64,000 bases of DNA from Rhizobiales bacterium Ga0077537 (GCA_001464955.1 LNEM01000008.1:1-64000); one strand, 5' to 3'; counted from the stretch's first letter, positions 28,699 to 39,018 are shown. Notes: generated from the sequence alone by a model not told the origin. Made by a program: numbers and translations.

Positions 28699-29739
28699 GT
28701 GGAGTGGGTGGCGATGGGCATTCTGGACGCTATTTCGATCGATGAAATCCGTCAGCGCGGAAGCATCCGCGATGGCGAAGTGATGCGCCTGCGGGCGCTC
28801 TACGACAACGGCGAGGTTCTCGACCGGGCCGATGCGGAAGCCCTCCTTTCCCTGCACGCCGCAACCCCGATCCAGGACCCGCAATGGGGCCGCTTCCTGG
28901 TCGAAGTCATCACCGACTACATCGTCCGGCAAGCCGAACCCTCCGGCTATGTCGTGGCGCAGAACGCACGATGGCTGATCGAACAGATCAGCGCCTTCGG
29001 GCAGGTCATCACATCGAGCGAACTCGCCATTCTCGTCCATGTTCTCGAAACCGCACGGTGGACGCCACCGTCGCTGTCGGCGTTCGCGCTGGACCAGATC
29101 CGGCACGCGGTCGAGACGGGTGGCGGGCCGTTGCGGGCCGGACGCGAGGACGTGCCGGGACGGTTGTTGCCCGACGAGATCGAACTCGCAAAGCGAATCC
29201 TCGTCGCCTTCGGCGGCGAGACCAGCATCTCGGTGACGCGTGTCGAGGCCGAGGCCCTTCTCGCCATCAACCGCGCCATCGGGCCGGGAAATTCCTCGCC
29301 GGCCTGGAGCACCCTCTTCGTGCGGAGCCTCGGCGCTGCCGTTCTTGCCTCCACGGGGCATGGCGTGCCACCGCGTCGCGAGGTGGCGGGCGACATCGCG
29401 ACGGCGCCGCTGTCGCTGGTCTCGGCCATTCTGGGGAAGCCACATGGCGCGGATCAGCTCGGGGCGTTCGGGACGCATTCGGGCGTCAGTGTGTGGGGGA
29501 CAAGCCCACTGCTCACGCCGGAAGAGCGAGCGCTCGCCCGGCTCGAGCGGCAACGCCTCGAGATCGTCACCAACGAGGTGATCGAAGAAGCGAGCGACGT
29601 GTGGCTGATGTCGTGCCTCGCCGACCGCGACGTGCTCGACGATAACGAAGTGCTGCTTCTCGACCATATCGCGCGAGAGGCTGCGCAACTGCCGCAGTCG
29701 TTCCGCCAGTTCGCCGCGCAGCGCGCCGTCGCCGCCTGA
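28699..29739 (+). CDS. Hypothetical protein, possibly conserved in alphaproteobacteria
   Basis: 346-aa ORF with internally repeated LDRADAEALLSLHAA / VTRVEAEALLAINRA units. Confidence 0.75.
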   Translation: MEWVAMGILDAISIDEIRQRGSIRDGEVMRLRALYDNGEVLDRADAEALLSLHAATPIQDPQWGRFLVEVITDYIVRQAEPSGYVVAQNARWLIEQISAFGQVITSSELAILVHVLETARWTPPSLSAFALDQIRHAVETGGGPLRAGREDVPGRLLPDEIELAKRILVAFGGETSISVTRVEAEALLAINRAIGPGNSSPAWSTLFVRSLGAAVLASTGHGVPPRREVAGDIATAPLSLVSAILGKPHGADQLGAFGTHSGVSVWGTSPLLTPEERALARLERQRLEIVTNEVIEEASDVWLMSCLADRDVLDDNEVLLLDHIAREAAQLPQSFRQFAAQRAVAA

Positions 29740-29846
29740 GGCGATGCCGCGCGCCGTAACCGACCACGCCTCCGCATCGTGCCCTTGCGCGCCGTTATCT
29801 CCCGCGACAAGCTGCCGGTGACGGCAGGGAGCAAGCGGAGGCGCGT

Positions 29847-30737
29847 GTGGCTATCGGTTTCATCGGCATTGGGAACATGGGTCTGCCCATGGCGGACAAG
29901 CTCATCGGCGGCGGGGAAGACCTCGTCGTGCACGATGCGCGTCCGGAGGCCATCGCGCCGCTCGTCGAAAAGCAGGCGCGGCCAGCCCAGTCACCGCGGG
30001 AGGTGGCTGACCGCTGCCACACCGTCTACGTTTCCCTGCCGACGCTGCCGTCGCTGCGTGACGTGGTGCTGGGCAAAGACGGCGTCGTCCATGGCAGCGC
30101 GGTGAAGCTCGTCGTCAATACCTGCACGGTGGGTGTGCCGCTGGTCGAGGAACTGGAAAAGGGGCTTGCCGCGCGCGGCATCGCGCTCGTCGATTGCCCG
30201 ATCAGCGGTGGGCCGCCGGGAGCGCGCGCCGGCACGTTGTCGGTGATGGTGTCAGGGGCGCCGCATCTCGTCGAGCAGATCCGTCCCTTCATCTCCCGCT
30301 GGGGGCCCGTGACCGTTGCCGGGCCACGGCCCGGGCTGGCACAGGTCCTGAAGCTCACAAACAACATCCTGTCGGCGGTGGCGCTGGCCGCGACGTGCGA
30401 AGCCTACGTGATGGGCGCCAAGGGCGGTCTCGATCCCGAAGTGATGACGGAGGCGATCAATCGCGGCAGCGGGCGCAACAGCGCCACGCAGTCGAAGTTT
30501 CCGGAGTCGGTGCTCGATCGTTCGTTCGCCTACGGCGCGCCGATGCACATCCTGACGAAGGACGTCGATCTCGCCATCGAGCAGGGGGAGCGGCTCGGCA
30601 TTCCGATGTGGGTCTGTCAGGCGGCGCGGCTGATGTACAAACACGCCATGTTCCAGGGCATGGAAACCAAGGACATCACGGAGCTGGTGAAGATCGTCGA
30701 GAGCGGCGCAGGGTTCGTGTTGCCCAAGACGCGCTGA
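29847..30737 (+). CDS. NAD(P)-dependent 3-hydroxyisobutyrate dehydrogenase family oxidoreductase
   Basis: IGFIGIGNMGLPMADKLIGGG; DCPISGGPPGARAGTLSVMVSG. Confidence 0.92.
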   Translation: MAIGFIGIGNMGLPMADKLIGGGEDLVVHDARPEAIAPLVEKQARPAQSPREVADRCHTVYVSLPTLPSLRDVVLGKDGVVHGSAVKLVVNTCTVGVPLVEELEKGLAARGIALVDCPISGGPPGARAGTLSVMVSGAPHLVEQIRPFISRWGPVTVAGPRPGLAQVLKLTNNILSAVALAATCEAYVMGAKGGLDPEVMTEAINRGSGRNSATQSKFPESVLDRSFAYGAPMHILTKDVDLAIEQGERLGIPMWVCQAARLMYKHAMFQGMETKDITELVKIVESGAGFVLPKTR

Positions 30738-30769
30738 TACGGCCCCTCGCAAAGGGCTGGGGGCGGCGA

Positions 30770-31054
30770 TCAGCCGCCCCAGCGGCAGACGAGGCGTTCG
30801 CAGATGCGGGCGTTGCCGACCGTGCAGCGCTCCCGGACTGGGCGGCAGACGCGGCACGTGTAGGACGAGAGGCAGCCTCGCACAGCGCCGGTCCGGGAGA
30901 AGTTGCAGGTGCGGACCGTCTGGCAGTCGCGGCCCGATATGCCGGCCGGCTGCGCTATGGCCGAAGCCGGCGCCCAAGCCAGCAGCACGCCGAGACTCAT
31001 CGTGGCCGCACCGATCGCGGCCCAGCTCAAGCGACCTTCGCCCGATCGCGCCAT
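30770..31054 (-). CDS. Small cysteine-rich exported protein
   Basis: Signal-like N-term then 8 Cys in about 50 residues: DCQTVRTCNFSRTGAVRGCLSSYTCRVCRPVRERCTVGNARICERLVCRWGG. Confidence 0.6.
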   Translation of the reverse strand: MARSGEGRLSWAAIGAATMSLGVLLAWAPASAIAQPAGISGRDCQTVRTCNFSRTGAVRGCLSSYTCRVCRPVRERCTVGNARICERLVCRWGG

Positions 31055-31204
31055 GGCGTTCTCGCTCCTTCGCAGCGCCTCGACGGACGCCCGGGGGAGT
31101 TTTCCTCACAATGAGGCTCGCCGCAACGCATGCGGCGAGGAAGGGTTATCGTGGGGTCTGGGTGCGTGGCCGACGGGACGCACCCGCCTGGCCGACGCTG
31201 CCGC

Positions 31205-32320
31205 TCAGCCGAGGCGGTGGACCCAGCCGTGGGGGTCCGGAGCGACGCCCCGCTGGATATCGACGAGCTTCTGCTTGATGCGCATCGTCGTCTGGCCGGG
31301 GCCGCCCGCGCCCATCCGGAACTCGCCCTCGGGGCTCGCGACCCTGCCGATCGGGGTTACGACGGCTGCCGTGCCGCAGGCGAACGCCTCGGTCAGCTTG
31401 CCGCTCGCCGCGTCGGCCTTCCACTGGTCGAACGAGTAGGGCTGCTCGCGAACCGTCAGTCCCTCGGAGCGCGCCAGCGCCATGAGGCTCTCGCGGGTGA
31501 TGCCCGGGAGGATCGTGCCCGAGAGGGGCGGGGTCTGCAGCGAGCCGTCCTCGAAGACGAAGAACACATTCATGCCGCCGAGTTCCTCCACCCACTTGTG
31601 CTCGGCGGCATCGAGGAACACGACCTGGTCGCAACCGTGCTTGGAGGCTTCGGCCTGGGCGACGAGGCTTGCTGCGTAGTTGCCGCCGCACTTGGCTGCA
31701 CCGGTGCCGCCCGGAGCGGCGCGCGTATATTCCTGCGACACCCAGATCGAGACGGCAGGCGCGCCGCTCTTGAAGTAGCCACCGACGGGCGAGATGATCA
31801 CCAGATAGAGGTACTCGGAGGAGGGCTTCACGCCGAGGAAGACCTCGTTCGCGAACATGAAGGGGCGAATGTAGAGCGAGCCCCCTTCGACGGTCGGAAA
31901 CCAGTCGCGATCGACCTTTACGAGCTGCTCGATCGACTCGATGAACACCTCTTCCGGCAGTTGCGGCATGGCGAGCCGCTCGGCCGAGTGGCGGAACCGG
32001 CGGGCGTTGGCGTCGGGCCGGAACATGGCCATCGAGCCGTCCGCGAGGCGGTAGGCCTTCAGGCCTTCGAAGATCTCCTGGGCATAGTGCAGGACGGCGG
32101 ACGCCGGATCGAGCGACAGGGGCTTGCGTGCGGTGATGCGGGCGTCGTGCCAGCCTTTCCCCTCGGTATAGCGGACGATCGCCATGTGATCGGTGAAGAC
32201 GCGCCCGAAGCCGGGGTCGGCCAGCACCGCGGTGCGCTCGGCCAGCGCGACCGGCGCGGAATTCTTCTCGACCACGAACGGCAGGCGGCCCTTGGAGTGG
32301 ACGTCGCTACGGGCGGTCAT
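31205..32320 (-). CDS. ilvE: Branched-chain amino acid aminotransferase
   Basis: LHYAQEIFEGLKAYRLADGSMAMFRPDANARRF; KCGGNYAASLVAQAEA; EELGGMNVFFV. Confidence 0.95.
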   Translation of the reverse strand: MTARSDVHSKGRLPFVVEKNSAPVALAERTAVLADPGFGRVFTDHMAIVRYTEGKGWHDARITARKPLSLDPASAVLHYAQEIFEGLKAYRLADGSMAMFRPDANARRFRHSAERLAMPQLPEEVFIESIEQLVKVDRDWFPTVEGGSLYIRPFMFANEVFLGVKPSSEYLYLVIISPVGGYFKSGAPAVSIWVSQEYTRAAPGGTGAAKCGGNYAASLVAQAEASKHGCDQVVFLDAAEHKWVEELGGMNVFFVFEDGSLQTPPLSGTILPGITRESLMALARSEGLTVREQPYSFDQWKADAASGKLTEAFACGTAAVVTPIGRVASPEGEFRMGAGGPGQTTMRIKQKLVDIQRGVAPDPHGWVHRLG

Positions 32321-32747
32321 CGGTCACCTCTTTCGTTCCGTGGAAGTCGGACAATTCAGCCGCAGGGTAGGTTGGCAGGTCGGATGTCGGGTGGCGGAGG
32401 ACCTTGCGGATCAACTCCGGACGCAGCGACGGGTCGCAGGATACGGGACCGCGATCGACGGTCGTCCCGTCACGGCGCCTCGGGCCTTCATGCGGTGCGC
32501 AGCCAAGGTGGTCGTCTCCTCTACCGTCTCGCCGGCAGGTGGTCCCTGCTCTCGTTCCGGCACGACCGAGACCGCCCGTCATCCGGAGGCCTCATTTGCA
32601 GTGCCGAAGGTCGTCTCAGGCTCGTTTCGTCAGCATGACGCTCCCTGGCCAGATCAGCCGAGGGGCCGTGGTTTGCCGCCGTCAGCGCCGCGTAGAAAGC
32701 CCGGAAATGCCTTGCCATGGGTACCGATCGCCCTCAAATATGTCAAC

Positions 32748-33293
32748 ATGACTGACGTAAATTCGAGTTCTGTCATTGCGAGCCCGGTTCATGGCGTCGG
32801 GGGAGACGCGCGACCGGACGAGCCGGCGCTCGTCGCCATGGTCGAGCTATTGTTCTTCGCCTATCGGGATTTCGTGGCCGGGCCGGACGAGATCCTCTCC
32901 GAACTCGGCTTTGGCCGGGCCCATCACCGGGTGCTGCATTTCGTCAGCCGCAATCCCGGGCTGCGTGTCGCCGACCTGCTCGGCATCCTCAAGATCACCA
33001 AGCAGAGCCTGGCGCGCGTCTTGAAGCAGCTGGTCGACGAGGGCTATGTCCAGCAGGAGACCGGCGCCAACGATCGTCGGGAGAGACGCCTCCACCTGAC
33101 GGAACGTGGTAAGAGACTTGCCGCGCGACTGCTCGCCCTTCAAACCCGACAGCTGGGCGACGCGCTCGCGGGCTCGGGCGCGGGGGCACGGGAGGCTGCC
33201 GCAGCATTCCTTGCGGGCGTGATCGCGCCGGCGGACGCGGAGAAGGCGGCAGAGCTCGTGGAGCGGGCGCTTTCGGACGAGGTGGGCCCGTAG
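32748..33293 (+). CDS. MarR family transcriptional regulator
   Basis: GRAHHRVLHFVSRNPGLRVADLLGILKITKQSLARVLKQLVDEGYVQQETGANDRRERRLHLTERG. Confidence 0.92.
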   Translation: MTDVNSSSVIASPVHGVGGDARPDEPALVAMVELLFFAYRDFVAGPDEILSELGFGRAHHRVLHFVSRNPGLRVADLLGILKITKQSLARVLKQLVDEGYVQQETGANDRRERRLHLTERGKRLAARLLALQTRQLGDALAGSGAGAREAAAAFLAGVIAPADAEKAAELVERALSDEVGP

Positions 33294-33308
33294 ACCCGGG
33301 GGGGAGTC

Positions 33309-34028
33309 ATGACCATAGATCCGGCCGCTGCCCGAAAAGAGCCGATCGACGACGACGCACCACATATCCTCGTGGTCGACGACGACCAGCGCATCCGCGA
33401 TCTCATCGCGCGCTACCTGTTCCAGGAAGGCTTTCGCGTGTCGACGGCGGCCGACGCGCAGGCCGCACGGTCGGCGATGCGCGGGCTCAGCTTCGATCTC
33501 GTCATTCTCGACGTGATGATGCCGGGCGAGACGGGGCTCGAGCTGGCGCGGGGTCTGAAGGCGATCTCGCCGGTGCCCATCTGCATGCTGACCGCGCTCG
33601 CCGATCCCGAGCAGCGCGTGGCCGGTCTCGAGGCGGGTGTCGACGACTACATGGGCAAGCCTTTCGAGCCGCGCGAACTGAAGCTGCGCATCCAGAACAT
33701 CCTGAAGCGGGCGAAGGCGGTGCCCGTGGCGCCGAAGGACGAGGTGAGGATGGGCGAGTACACGTTCCATCTGGGCCGGGGCGAGCTGCGGCGCGGCGAG
33801 GAGGTCATCAAGCTGACGGAGCGCGAGCGGGATCTCTTGCGCCTTTTCGGCGGCCGGCCGGGGATGCCGATCGCGCGCCATGAGCTGGCGAGCGACGAGT
33901 CGACCGGCAACGAGCGAGCGATCGACGTGCAGATCAACCGCCTCAGGCGCAAGATCGAAGTCGACGGCTCGAATCCCGTCTACCTGCAGACGGTTCGTGG
34001 AAAAGGCTACATCCTCTACGTCGATTGA
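33309..34028 (+). CDS. OmpR-family response regulator
   Basis: ILVVDDDQRIRDLIARYL; DLVILDVMMPGETG; C-terminal winged helix INRLRRKIEVDGSNPVYLQTVRGKGYIL. Confidence 0.95.
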   Translation: MTIDPAAARKEPIDDDAPHILVVDDDQRIRDLIARYLFQEGFRVSTAADAQAARSAMRGLSFDLVILDVMMPGETGLELARGLKAISPVPICMLTALADPEQRVAGLEAGVDDYMGKPFEPRELKLRIQNILKRAKAVPVAPKDEVRMGEYTFHLGRGELRRGEEVIKLTERERDLLRLFGGRPGMPIARHELASDESTGNERAIDVQINRLRRKIEVDGSNPVYLQTVRGKGYILYVD

Positions 34029-34055
34029 GGGCTCAGAGCCAGGGAGCGGAACGCG

Positions 34056-35480
34056 TTGGTCGCGCTTGACGACAAGACGGGGACGACATCCGGGACGGCG
34101 GCGAGCGCGCGGACGCGGGTCAACGAGTTCGTCGGCGGCCTCGTGGGCCGGATCGCGGCCGCGATCGCCGGCATGGCGCCGACGGGTCTCTATGCACGCG
34201 CCCTCCTCATCATCATCACGCCCATCGTGCTGCTGGAGGGTGTGGTCGCGTTCAGCTTCATGGAGCGCCATTGGCAAGCCGTGACCCGCCGCCTGTCGGA
34301 AGCCACGGCCCGTGACGTGGCGGCCCTGATCGATGTCTATCAGAGCTTCCCCGGCAAGCAGAGCGAGGCCATTCTGCTCGAGATGTCGCGCGAGAGGCTC
34401 GGCCTGTCGCTGAGCATCCTGCCGCCCGGCGATCTGCCAGTGCCGCAGCCGAAGCCGTTTTTCGCCCTTCTCGACCGAACACTGTCGCGGGAACTCGACA
34501 AGCAGCTCACGCAGCCGTTCTGGATCGATACGGTCGGCCAGTCGGATCACGTCGAAATCCGGGTCAAGCTCGATACGGCGGTCCTTCGGTTCGTGGCGCG
34601 GCGCAGCCAGACCTACGCATCCAACTCGCACATCTTCCTGATGTGGATGGTGGGCACGTCGATCGTTCTGCTGACGGTCGCGATCCTGTTCCTGCGCAAC
34701 CAGATCCGCCCCATCCTGCGACTGGCGGAAGCCGCCGACGCCTTCGGCAAGGGACGGCCGGTTCCGGAGGATTTCCGGCCACGCGGCGCGCGCGAGGTGC
34801 GGCAGGCGAGCGTCGCCTTTCTCGAGATGCGTGAGCGCATCACGCAGCACGTCGACCAGCGGACGACGATGCTCGCCGGCGTCAGTCACGACCTCCGGAC
34901 CGTCCTCACGCGCCTCAGATTGCAGCTCGCCTTCCTCGGCGAGGGGGCCGAAGTGCAGGCCATGAAGGGCGACCTCAAGGAAATGCAGAGCATGCTCGAG
35001 GACTATCTCGCCTTCGCCAAGGGCGACGGCGGCGAGGTGGCCGCGCAGACTCACGTGCGCTCACTGCTCGAGGAGATCGTCGCGGAAAGCCAGCATCTCG
35101 CGGTACCGATCGAGCTCAAGATCCGGCGCCGCCGACGCGAACTCGTGCTGCCGCTCAAGCGGAATGCCATGAAGCGGGCAATCGGCAATCTGGTTTCCAA
35201 CGCGGCGCGCTACGGCGATCGCATCGTCATCCGAGCGGCGACGGAACGGGAATGGCTGCTGATCGAGGTCGACGACGATGGGCCGGGCATTCCCGAAGGG
35301 GAACGGGAGAACGTGTTCCGCCCGTTCTACCGGCTCGACAATTCCCGCAACCAGGACGAGGGCAACTCGGGTCTCGGGCTTGCGATCGCCCGCGACATCG
35401 CAAAAAGCCACGGTGGCGACGTCGTTCTCGGCGAGAGCGGGATGGGTGGGCTGCGTGCCATCATCCGCGTTCCTCTGTAG
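34056..35480 (+). CDS. EnvZ-like sensor histidine kinase
   Basis: TM and HAMP region; AGVSHDLRTVLTRLRLQL H-box; EVDDDGPGIPEGERENVFRPFYR. Confidence 0.93.
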   Translation: MVALDDKTGTTSGTAASARTRVNEFVGGLVGRIAAAIAGMAPTGLYARALLIIITPIVLLEGVVAFSFMERHWQAVTRRLSEATARDVAALIDVYQSFPGKQSEAILLEMSRERLGLSLSILPPGDLPVPQPKPFFALLDRTLSRELDKQLTQPFWIDTVGQSDHVEIRVKLDTAVLRFVARRSQTYASNSHIFLMWMVGTSIVLLTVAILFLRNQIRPILRLAEAADAFGKGRPVPEDFRPRGAREVRQASVAFLEMRERITQHVDQRTTMLAGVSHDLRTVLTRLRLQLAFLGEGAEVQAMKGDLKEMQSMLEDYLAFAKGDGGEVAAQTHVRSLLEEIVAESQHLAVPIELKIRRRRRELVLPLKRNAMKRAIGNLVSNAARYGDRIVIRAATEREWLLIEVDDDGPGIPEGERENVFRPFYRLDNSRNQDEGNSGLGLAIARDIAKSHGGDVVLGESGMGGLRAIIRVPL

Positions 35481-35489
35481 GATCACCCC

Positions 35490-35942
35490 ATGACGGCGGA
35501 CGACATCATCCGCGAGCTCGGGCTCGCGCCGCATCCTGAGGGCGGCTTCTTTCGCGAGACGTTCCGTGACGACGGAACAGCACCGGGGGCGAGAGCTGCG
35601 TCGACGGCCATCTACTTCCTGCTCCGTCGGGGCGAGGTCTCGCGATGGCACCGTGTGGACGCCAGCGAGGTCTGGCACTGGTATTCCGGGGCGCCCCTGG
35701 AGCTGGCGCTCGCACCTCACGCGAGCACGCGGCCGCAAACCGTGCGACTGGGGAGCGACCTCCTGGCCGGCGAGCGGCCGCAGGCCGTGGCGCCTGCCGG
35801 CTGGTGGCAGCAGTCGCGCTCGCTCGGCGCCTGGACACTGGTCGGCTGTACGGTCGCGCCGGGATTCTCGTTCGACGGGTTCGAGATGGCCGCCCCGGGG
35901 TTCGAGCCTGGAGCCGGAACGGGCGACGGCCGCGCGTCCTGA
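35490..35942 (+). CDS. DUF985-type cupin protein
   Basis: IIRELGLAPHPEGGFFRETFRD; SRWHRVDASEVWHWYSGAPLEL; VGCTVAPGFSFDGFEMAAPGFEP. Confidence 0.9.
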   Translation: MTADDIIRELGLAPHPEGGFFRETFRDDGTAPGARAASTAIYFLLRRGEVSRWHRVDASEVWHWYSGAPLELALAPHASTRPQTVRLGSDLLAGERPQAVAPAGWWQQSRSLGAWTLVGCTVAPGFSFDGFEMAAPGFEPGAGTGDGRAS

Positions 35943-36665
35943 TCAGCGCAGGACCTGGTGCTCCGGCACGTGGAGGTCGCCGACCGGTCGCGACAGCCCG
36001 AGAACGGCGACGACGCGCCCTTTGACATCTCGAACCGGGTCAATGGTGACCGAGTAGACCTTCGATTGATCGCGACCCGGGTGAGTAGCGTAGAAGCTCA
36101 GTCGCTCGCCGCCGAGCCCCCGCGTGAACAGCGAACGCGATACGCGCTCGAAATAGCCGTGTCCGACGACCATCGAACTCGGCGTGCCGACCAGGCTCAT
36201 CGGGTCGCGGGCGTGAAAGCGGCCATTCGCCTGATTGGTGTAGACGTAGCGAAAGTCTCGATCGAAAGCGGCAACGCGGTCAGCGAGCATGTCCAAGCCG
36301 CGAAACGCGTCCGGCCCGAGCGTGTCGGCGATCTCGACGCCGGCGGCAGGTGCGGCGCCATCGTTCTGCGATTTCCGGTCGAGGCTGGCTTCGACGTGGC
36401 CGATCTGTACCCTCGCGGCACTGCGAAGGACTTCGAGGACTTCCGGATCGCTCGCGAACCGCTCCACATGATCGAGGAAGAAGCGAAGCTGGCGCAGCGA
36501 AACGCGAGGATCACTGGTCACCTCGGTGACGATCCTCATGAAGACGTCGTCGCGCTCCTCGGTCAGCCCGGCGACATCGGCTGCCGTCAGGCGCGAACGA
36601 TAGGACGTGAGGGCGTTTTCGAGATAGGCGAGGACTTCGAGGCGTTGACGTAGCTGTACCGGCAT
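35943..36665 (-). CDS. PAS-fold protein
   Basis: DRVAAFDRDFRYVYTNQANGRFH...VGHGYFERVSRSLFTRGLGGERLSFYATHPGRDQSKVYSVTIDPVRDVKGRVVAVLGLSRPV. Confidence 0.65.
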   Translation of the reverse strand: MPVQLRQRLEVLAYLENALTSYRSRLTAADVAGLTEERDDVFMRIVTEVTSDPRVSLRQLRFFLDHVERFASDPEVLEVLRSAARVQIGHVEASLDRKSQNDGAAPAAGVEIADTLGPDAFRGLDMLADRVAAFDRDFRYVYTNQANGRFHARDPMSLVGTPSSMVVGHGYFERVSRSLFTRGLGGERLSFYATHPGRDQSKVYSVTIDPVRDVKGRVVAVLGLSRPVGDLHVPEHQVLR

Positions 36666-37059
36666 CGTTCGAACCGAGGATTTCGGGCTGCAACCAAGCT
36701 CAGCGCGTCGATCCGGGTCAGACGGTCCGCGTACCCAGCCTGCCACTTCGCATCGGCGAGGCATGCCTGCACCGGCATTCGAAGCAGCTGTCAAATGAGT
36801 ATCACATTCCCCCCAGCGCCGCCTGCGCCCGAGCGACGCTCCCGCGTTCGGCCTGGGCACGTGAGGTCTCGTCGGCACGCGGTCGATCGATGTGGTCGTC
36901 CGGCATCAGTTGCAGGTCCCTCCGTCCAGGCCAGGCGATGGAACCGGGGATAGCCCGTGCTGGATGGGTCGCCTCGGCTTGAACCCCCTTTGCGACTCAG
37001 AGAACAGTCCCTCGACGGCGCGATTCGTCGCCGACTGGGGCAGTACGGGGGCAGTTGCA

Positions 37060-38874
37060 ATGAAGCGGGAACAGTCCGGTCCGTTCTTGAGCGCGGTGTT
37101 CGTCGACTACGACAACATCTACATGTCGCTCAAGCGCAAGAGCGAAGAGGCTGCAAAGCGCTTCGCCAAGGATGCGATGAGCTGGCTGAAGCAGATCGAG
37201 ACCGGCTCTCTCATCACCCCGACGAACGGCCAGTCGCCCAACGTGCCGCGGCGAATCGTGATGAACCGCTGCTACGGCAATCCCGTGCCGCGGCGCAACA
37301 CGTCCGACAACTCGACCGACATGAGTTCGTTCCCGTTCATCCGGCACCACTTCCTGCGCGCCGGCTTCGAGGTGGTCGACTGCCCGCCCCTCACGGCGCA
37401 GCTTAAGAACTCGTCGGATATCCGGATGGTCATGGATCTGCGCGACTATCTGGACCACCAGACCTACTTCGACGAGTTCATCATCCTGTCGGGCGACGCG
37501 GACTTCACCCCGGTCCTGCACCGCCTTCGCGCCCACGCACGTCGGACCGTCATCTATGCGACCGACTACACGGCCGCGCCGTACACGGCGATCAGCGACG
37601 GCGAAGTGCGCGAGGCCGACCTCATTTCACTGCTCATCGATGGCCGGATCGCCGACGAGGGAGCGCCGGCCGAGATCGCGCCGCCGGCTCCGGCCGTGTC
37701 GCTCGAGCAGACGCGCCGTGCGATCCTCGACGAGGTGGCGCAGGCCGTCAGAACCGCAAACGCGCCTGTGCCGCTCGAGGTCCTCGCCGACCGCGCGGTG
37801 CGCGCCATCGGTCACGACCGCACCATCGGCACGCAGTGGGGGGGAGCAGGCGGCTTCCGCGAATTGCTGTCGCAGGGACTGCCCTCCGGGCTTCGCCTTT
37901 CCGGCGAGCCGCCGTACGTCGTGATCGACACCCAGCGTCACATTTCGCAGCAGCCGCAGCGGATCGAAGCACAGCCGCTGCCGCCGTCGCTCGACATCGG
38001 TGACGTTCGTCCCGAGCGGCCGAACTTCAACGTCGGCATGGACATCGGCATCGAGGCCCGGGACCATCGTACCTTCATGTCGCAGCCGATCGGCCGACAG
38101 ATCGAGCCCCCGGCCGCGACCCAAGCCGCCGCGACCGGAGGCTATGCGGCCGCGGAGCAGCCGAGGCGTCGCATTCTTTCCGAGCCGCAGACCTACCAGC
38201 AGCAGCCCCAGCAGGCGCCGCCGGCGAAGATCGAGGCGCCCGTTCAGCCGGCACCGGTTCAGCAGGTTGGGGGGCCGAGCATCCAGAGTTCCATCGCGCG
38301 CATCCACGAGGCCTGCAAGGCGCCGCCGCTGGCGCCGCCGGAGTACAGGATGCTATTCGAGCTGATCGCTCAGGAGATCAACGACAACGGCCTCATCGGT
38401 GCGCAGACGATCCAGAACATCGTGCAACGCTCGCACGACCGCGGCATCGATGTGCGGCGTGACGACGTGCGCTTCATCCTCGAAGTCGTCAGCGAGGCCG
38501 ATCCCTGGTTCGAGCAAGGCGCTTCAGCGACGCTCTTCGCCGGCCGGTTCCGCAACTTCGTCGTGGCGCGCTGCCGGGCGCAGGGCCTGACGCTCTCGGC
38601 GGACGAACTGGATCTCGTGGAGGCCTGGTTCGCCGGCAGCGGCCTCCCGACCGCGAGCGTGCGGCACACCCCACCGGCCCCGACATTCGCGGCCGCTCCG
38701 CCGACCCGGCAGCAGCCGGCCCTCGCGACCGAAGGCGGGTACTGGGGCAACGTGGACGAGACCCGGACGCAGCACGCGGGCGATGGCCGGAGCCGCCCAG
38801 CTGCGGCGCAGGACGTCGCCGAAATGACGGGTGACGATTTCCCGCGGATCGTACGGACACGACTGCGCGGCTGA
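37060..38874 (+). CDS. NYN domain protein with C-terminal OST-HTH/LOTUS-like segments
   Basis: SAVFVDYDNIYMSLKRK, FDEFIILSGDADFTPVLHRLRAHARRTVIYATDYTAAPYTAISD; later RRAILDEVAQAVRTANAPVPLEVLADRAVRAIG. Confidence 0.85.
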   Translation: MKREQSGPFLSAVFVDYDNIYMSLKRKSEEAAKRFAKDAMSWLKQIETGSLITPTNGQSPNVPRRIVMNRCYGNPVPRRNTSDNSTDMSSFPFIRHHFLRAGFEVVDCPPLTAQLKNSSDIRMVMDLRDYLDHQTYFDEFIILSGDADFTPVLHRLRAHARRTVIYATDYTAAPYTAISDGEVREADLISLLIDGRIADEGAPAEIAPPAPAVSLEQTRRAILDEVAQAVRTANAPVPLEVLADRAVRAIGHDRTIGTQWGGAGGFRELLSQGLPSGLRLSGEPPYVVIDTQRHISQQPQRIEAQPLPPSLDIGDVRPERPNFNVGMDIGIEARDHRTFMSQPIGRQIEPPAATQAAATGGYAAAEQPRRRILSEPQTYQQQPQQAPPAKIEAPVQPAPVQQVGGPSIQSSIARIHEACKAPPLAPPEYRMLFELIAQEINDNGLIGAQTIQNIVQRSHDRGIDVRRDDVRFILEVVSEADPWFEQGASATLFAGRFRNFVVARCRAQGLTLSADELDLVEAWFAGSGLPTASVRHTPPAPTFAAAPPTRQQPALATEGGYWGNVDETRTQHAGDGRSRPAAAQDVAEMTGDDFPRIVRTRLRG

Positions 38875-38900
38875 TCCGACGCCCGATGCCCGAAGATTTG

Positions 38901-38938
38901 CGAGCGGCCCGGTGGATCCTGGATCCCCGGGCCGCTCG
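38901..38938. terminator. Candidate bidirectional terminator between convergent genes
   Basis: 12-bp perfect stem CGAGCGGCCCGG / CCGGGCCGCTCG; no long T-tract. Confidence 0.45.
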
Positions 38939-39018
38939 GCGTTCGGCTTCAGTGATTCGGGATCATCGAGGCGCGCGAGAGCTTCGCGACATTGGCGATC
39001 CCGACCGCCGGGCCAGTG

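Noticed and set aside
31104-31139. Two small adjacent hairpins (CCTCA-CAA-TGAGG and CTCGCCGCA-ACGCA-TGCGGCGAG) downstream of ilvE
   Set aside because: No T-tract on either strand, so not called as a terminator; could still slow transcription.
32847-35054. 735-aa minus-strand ORF
   Set aside because: Antisense to MarR, response regulator and histidine kinase genes; low-quality translation.
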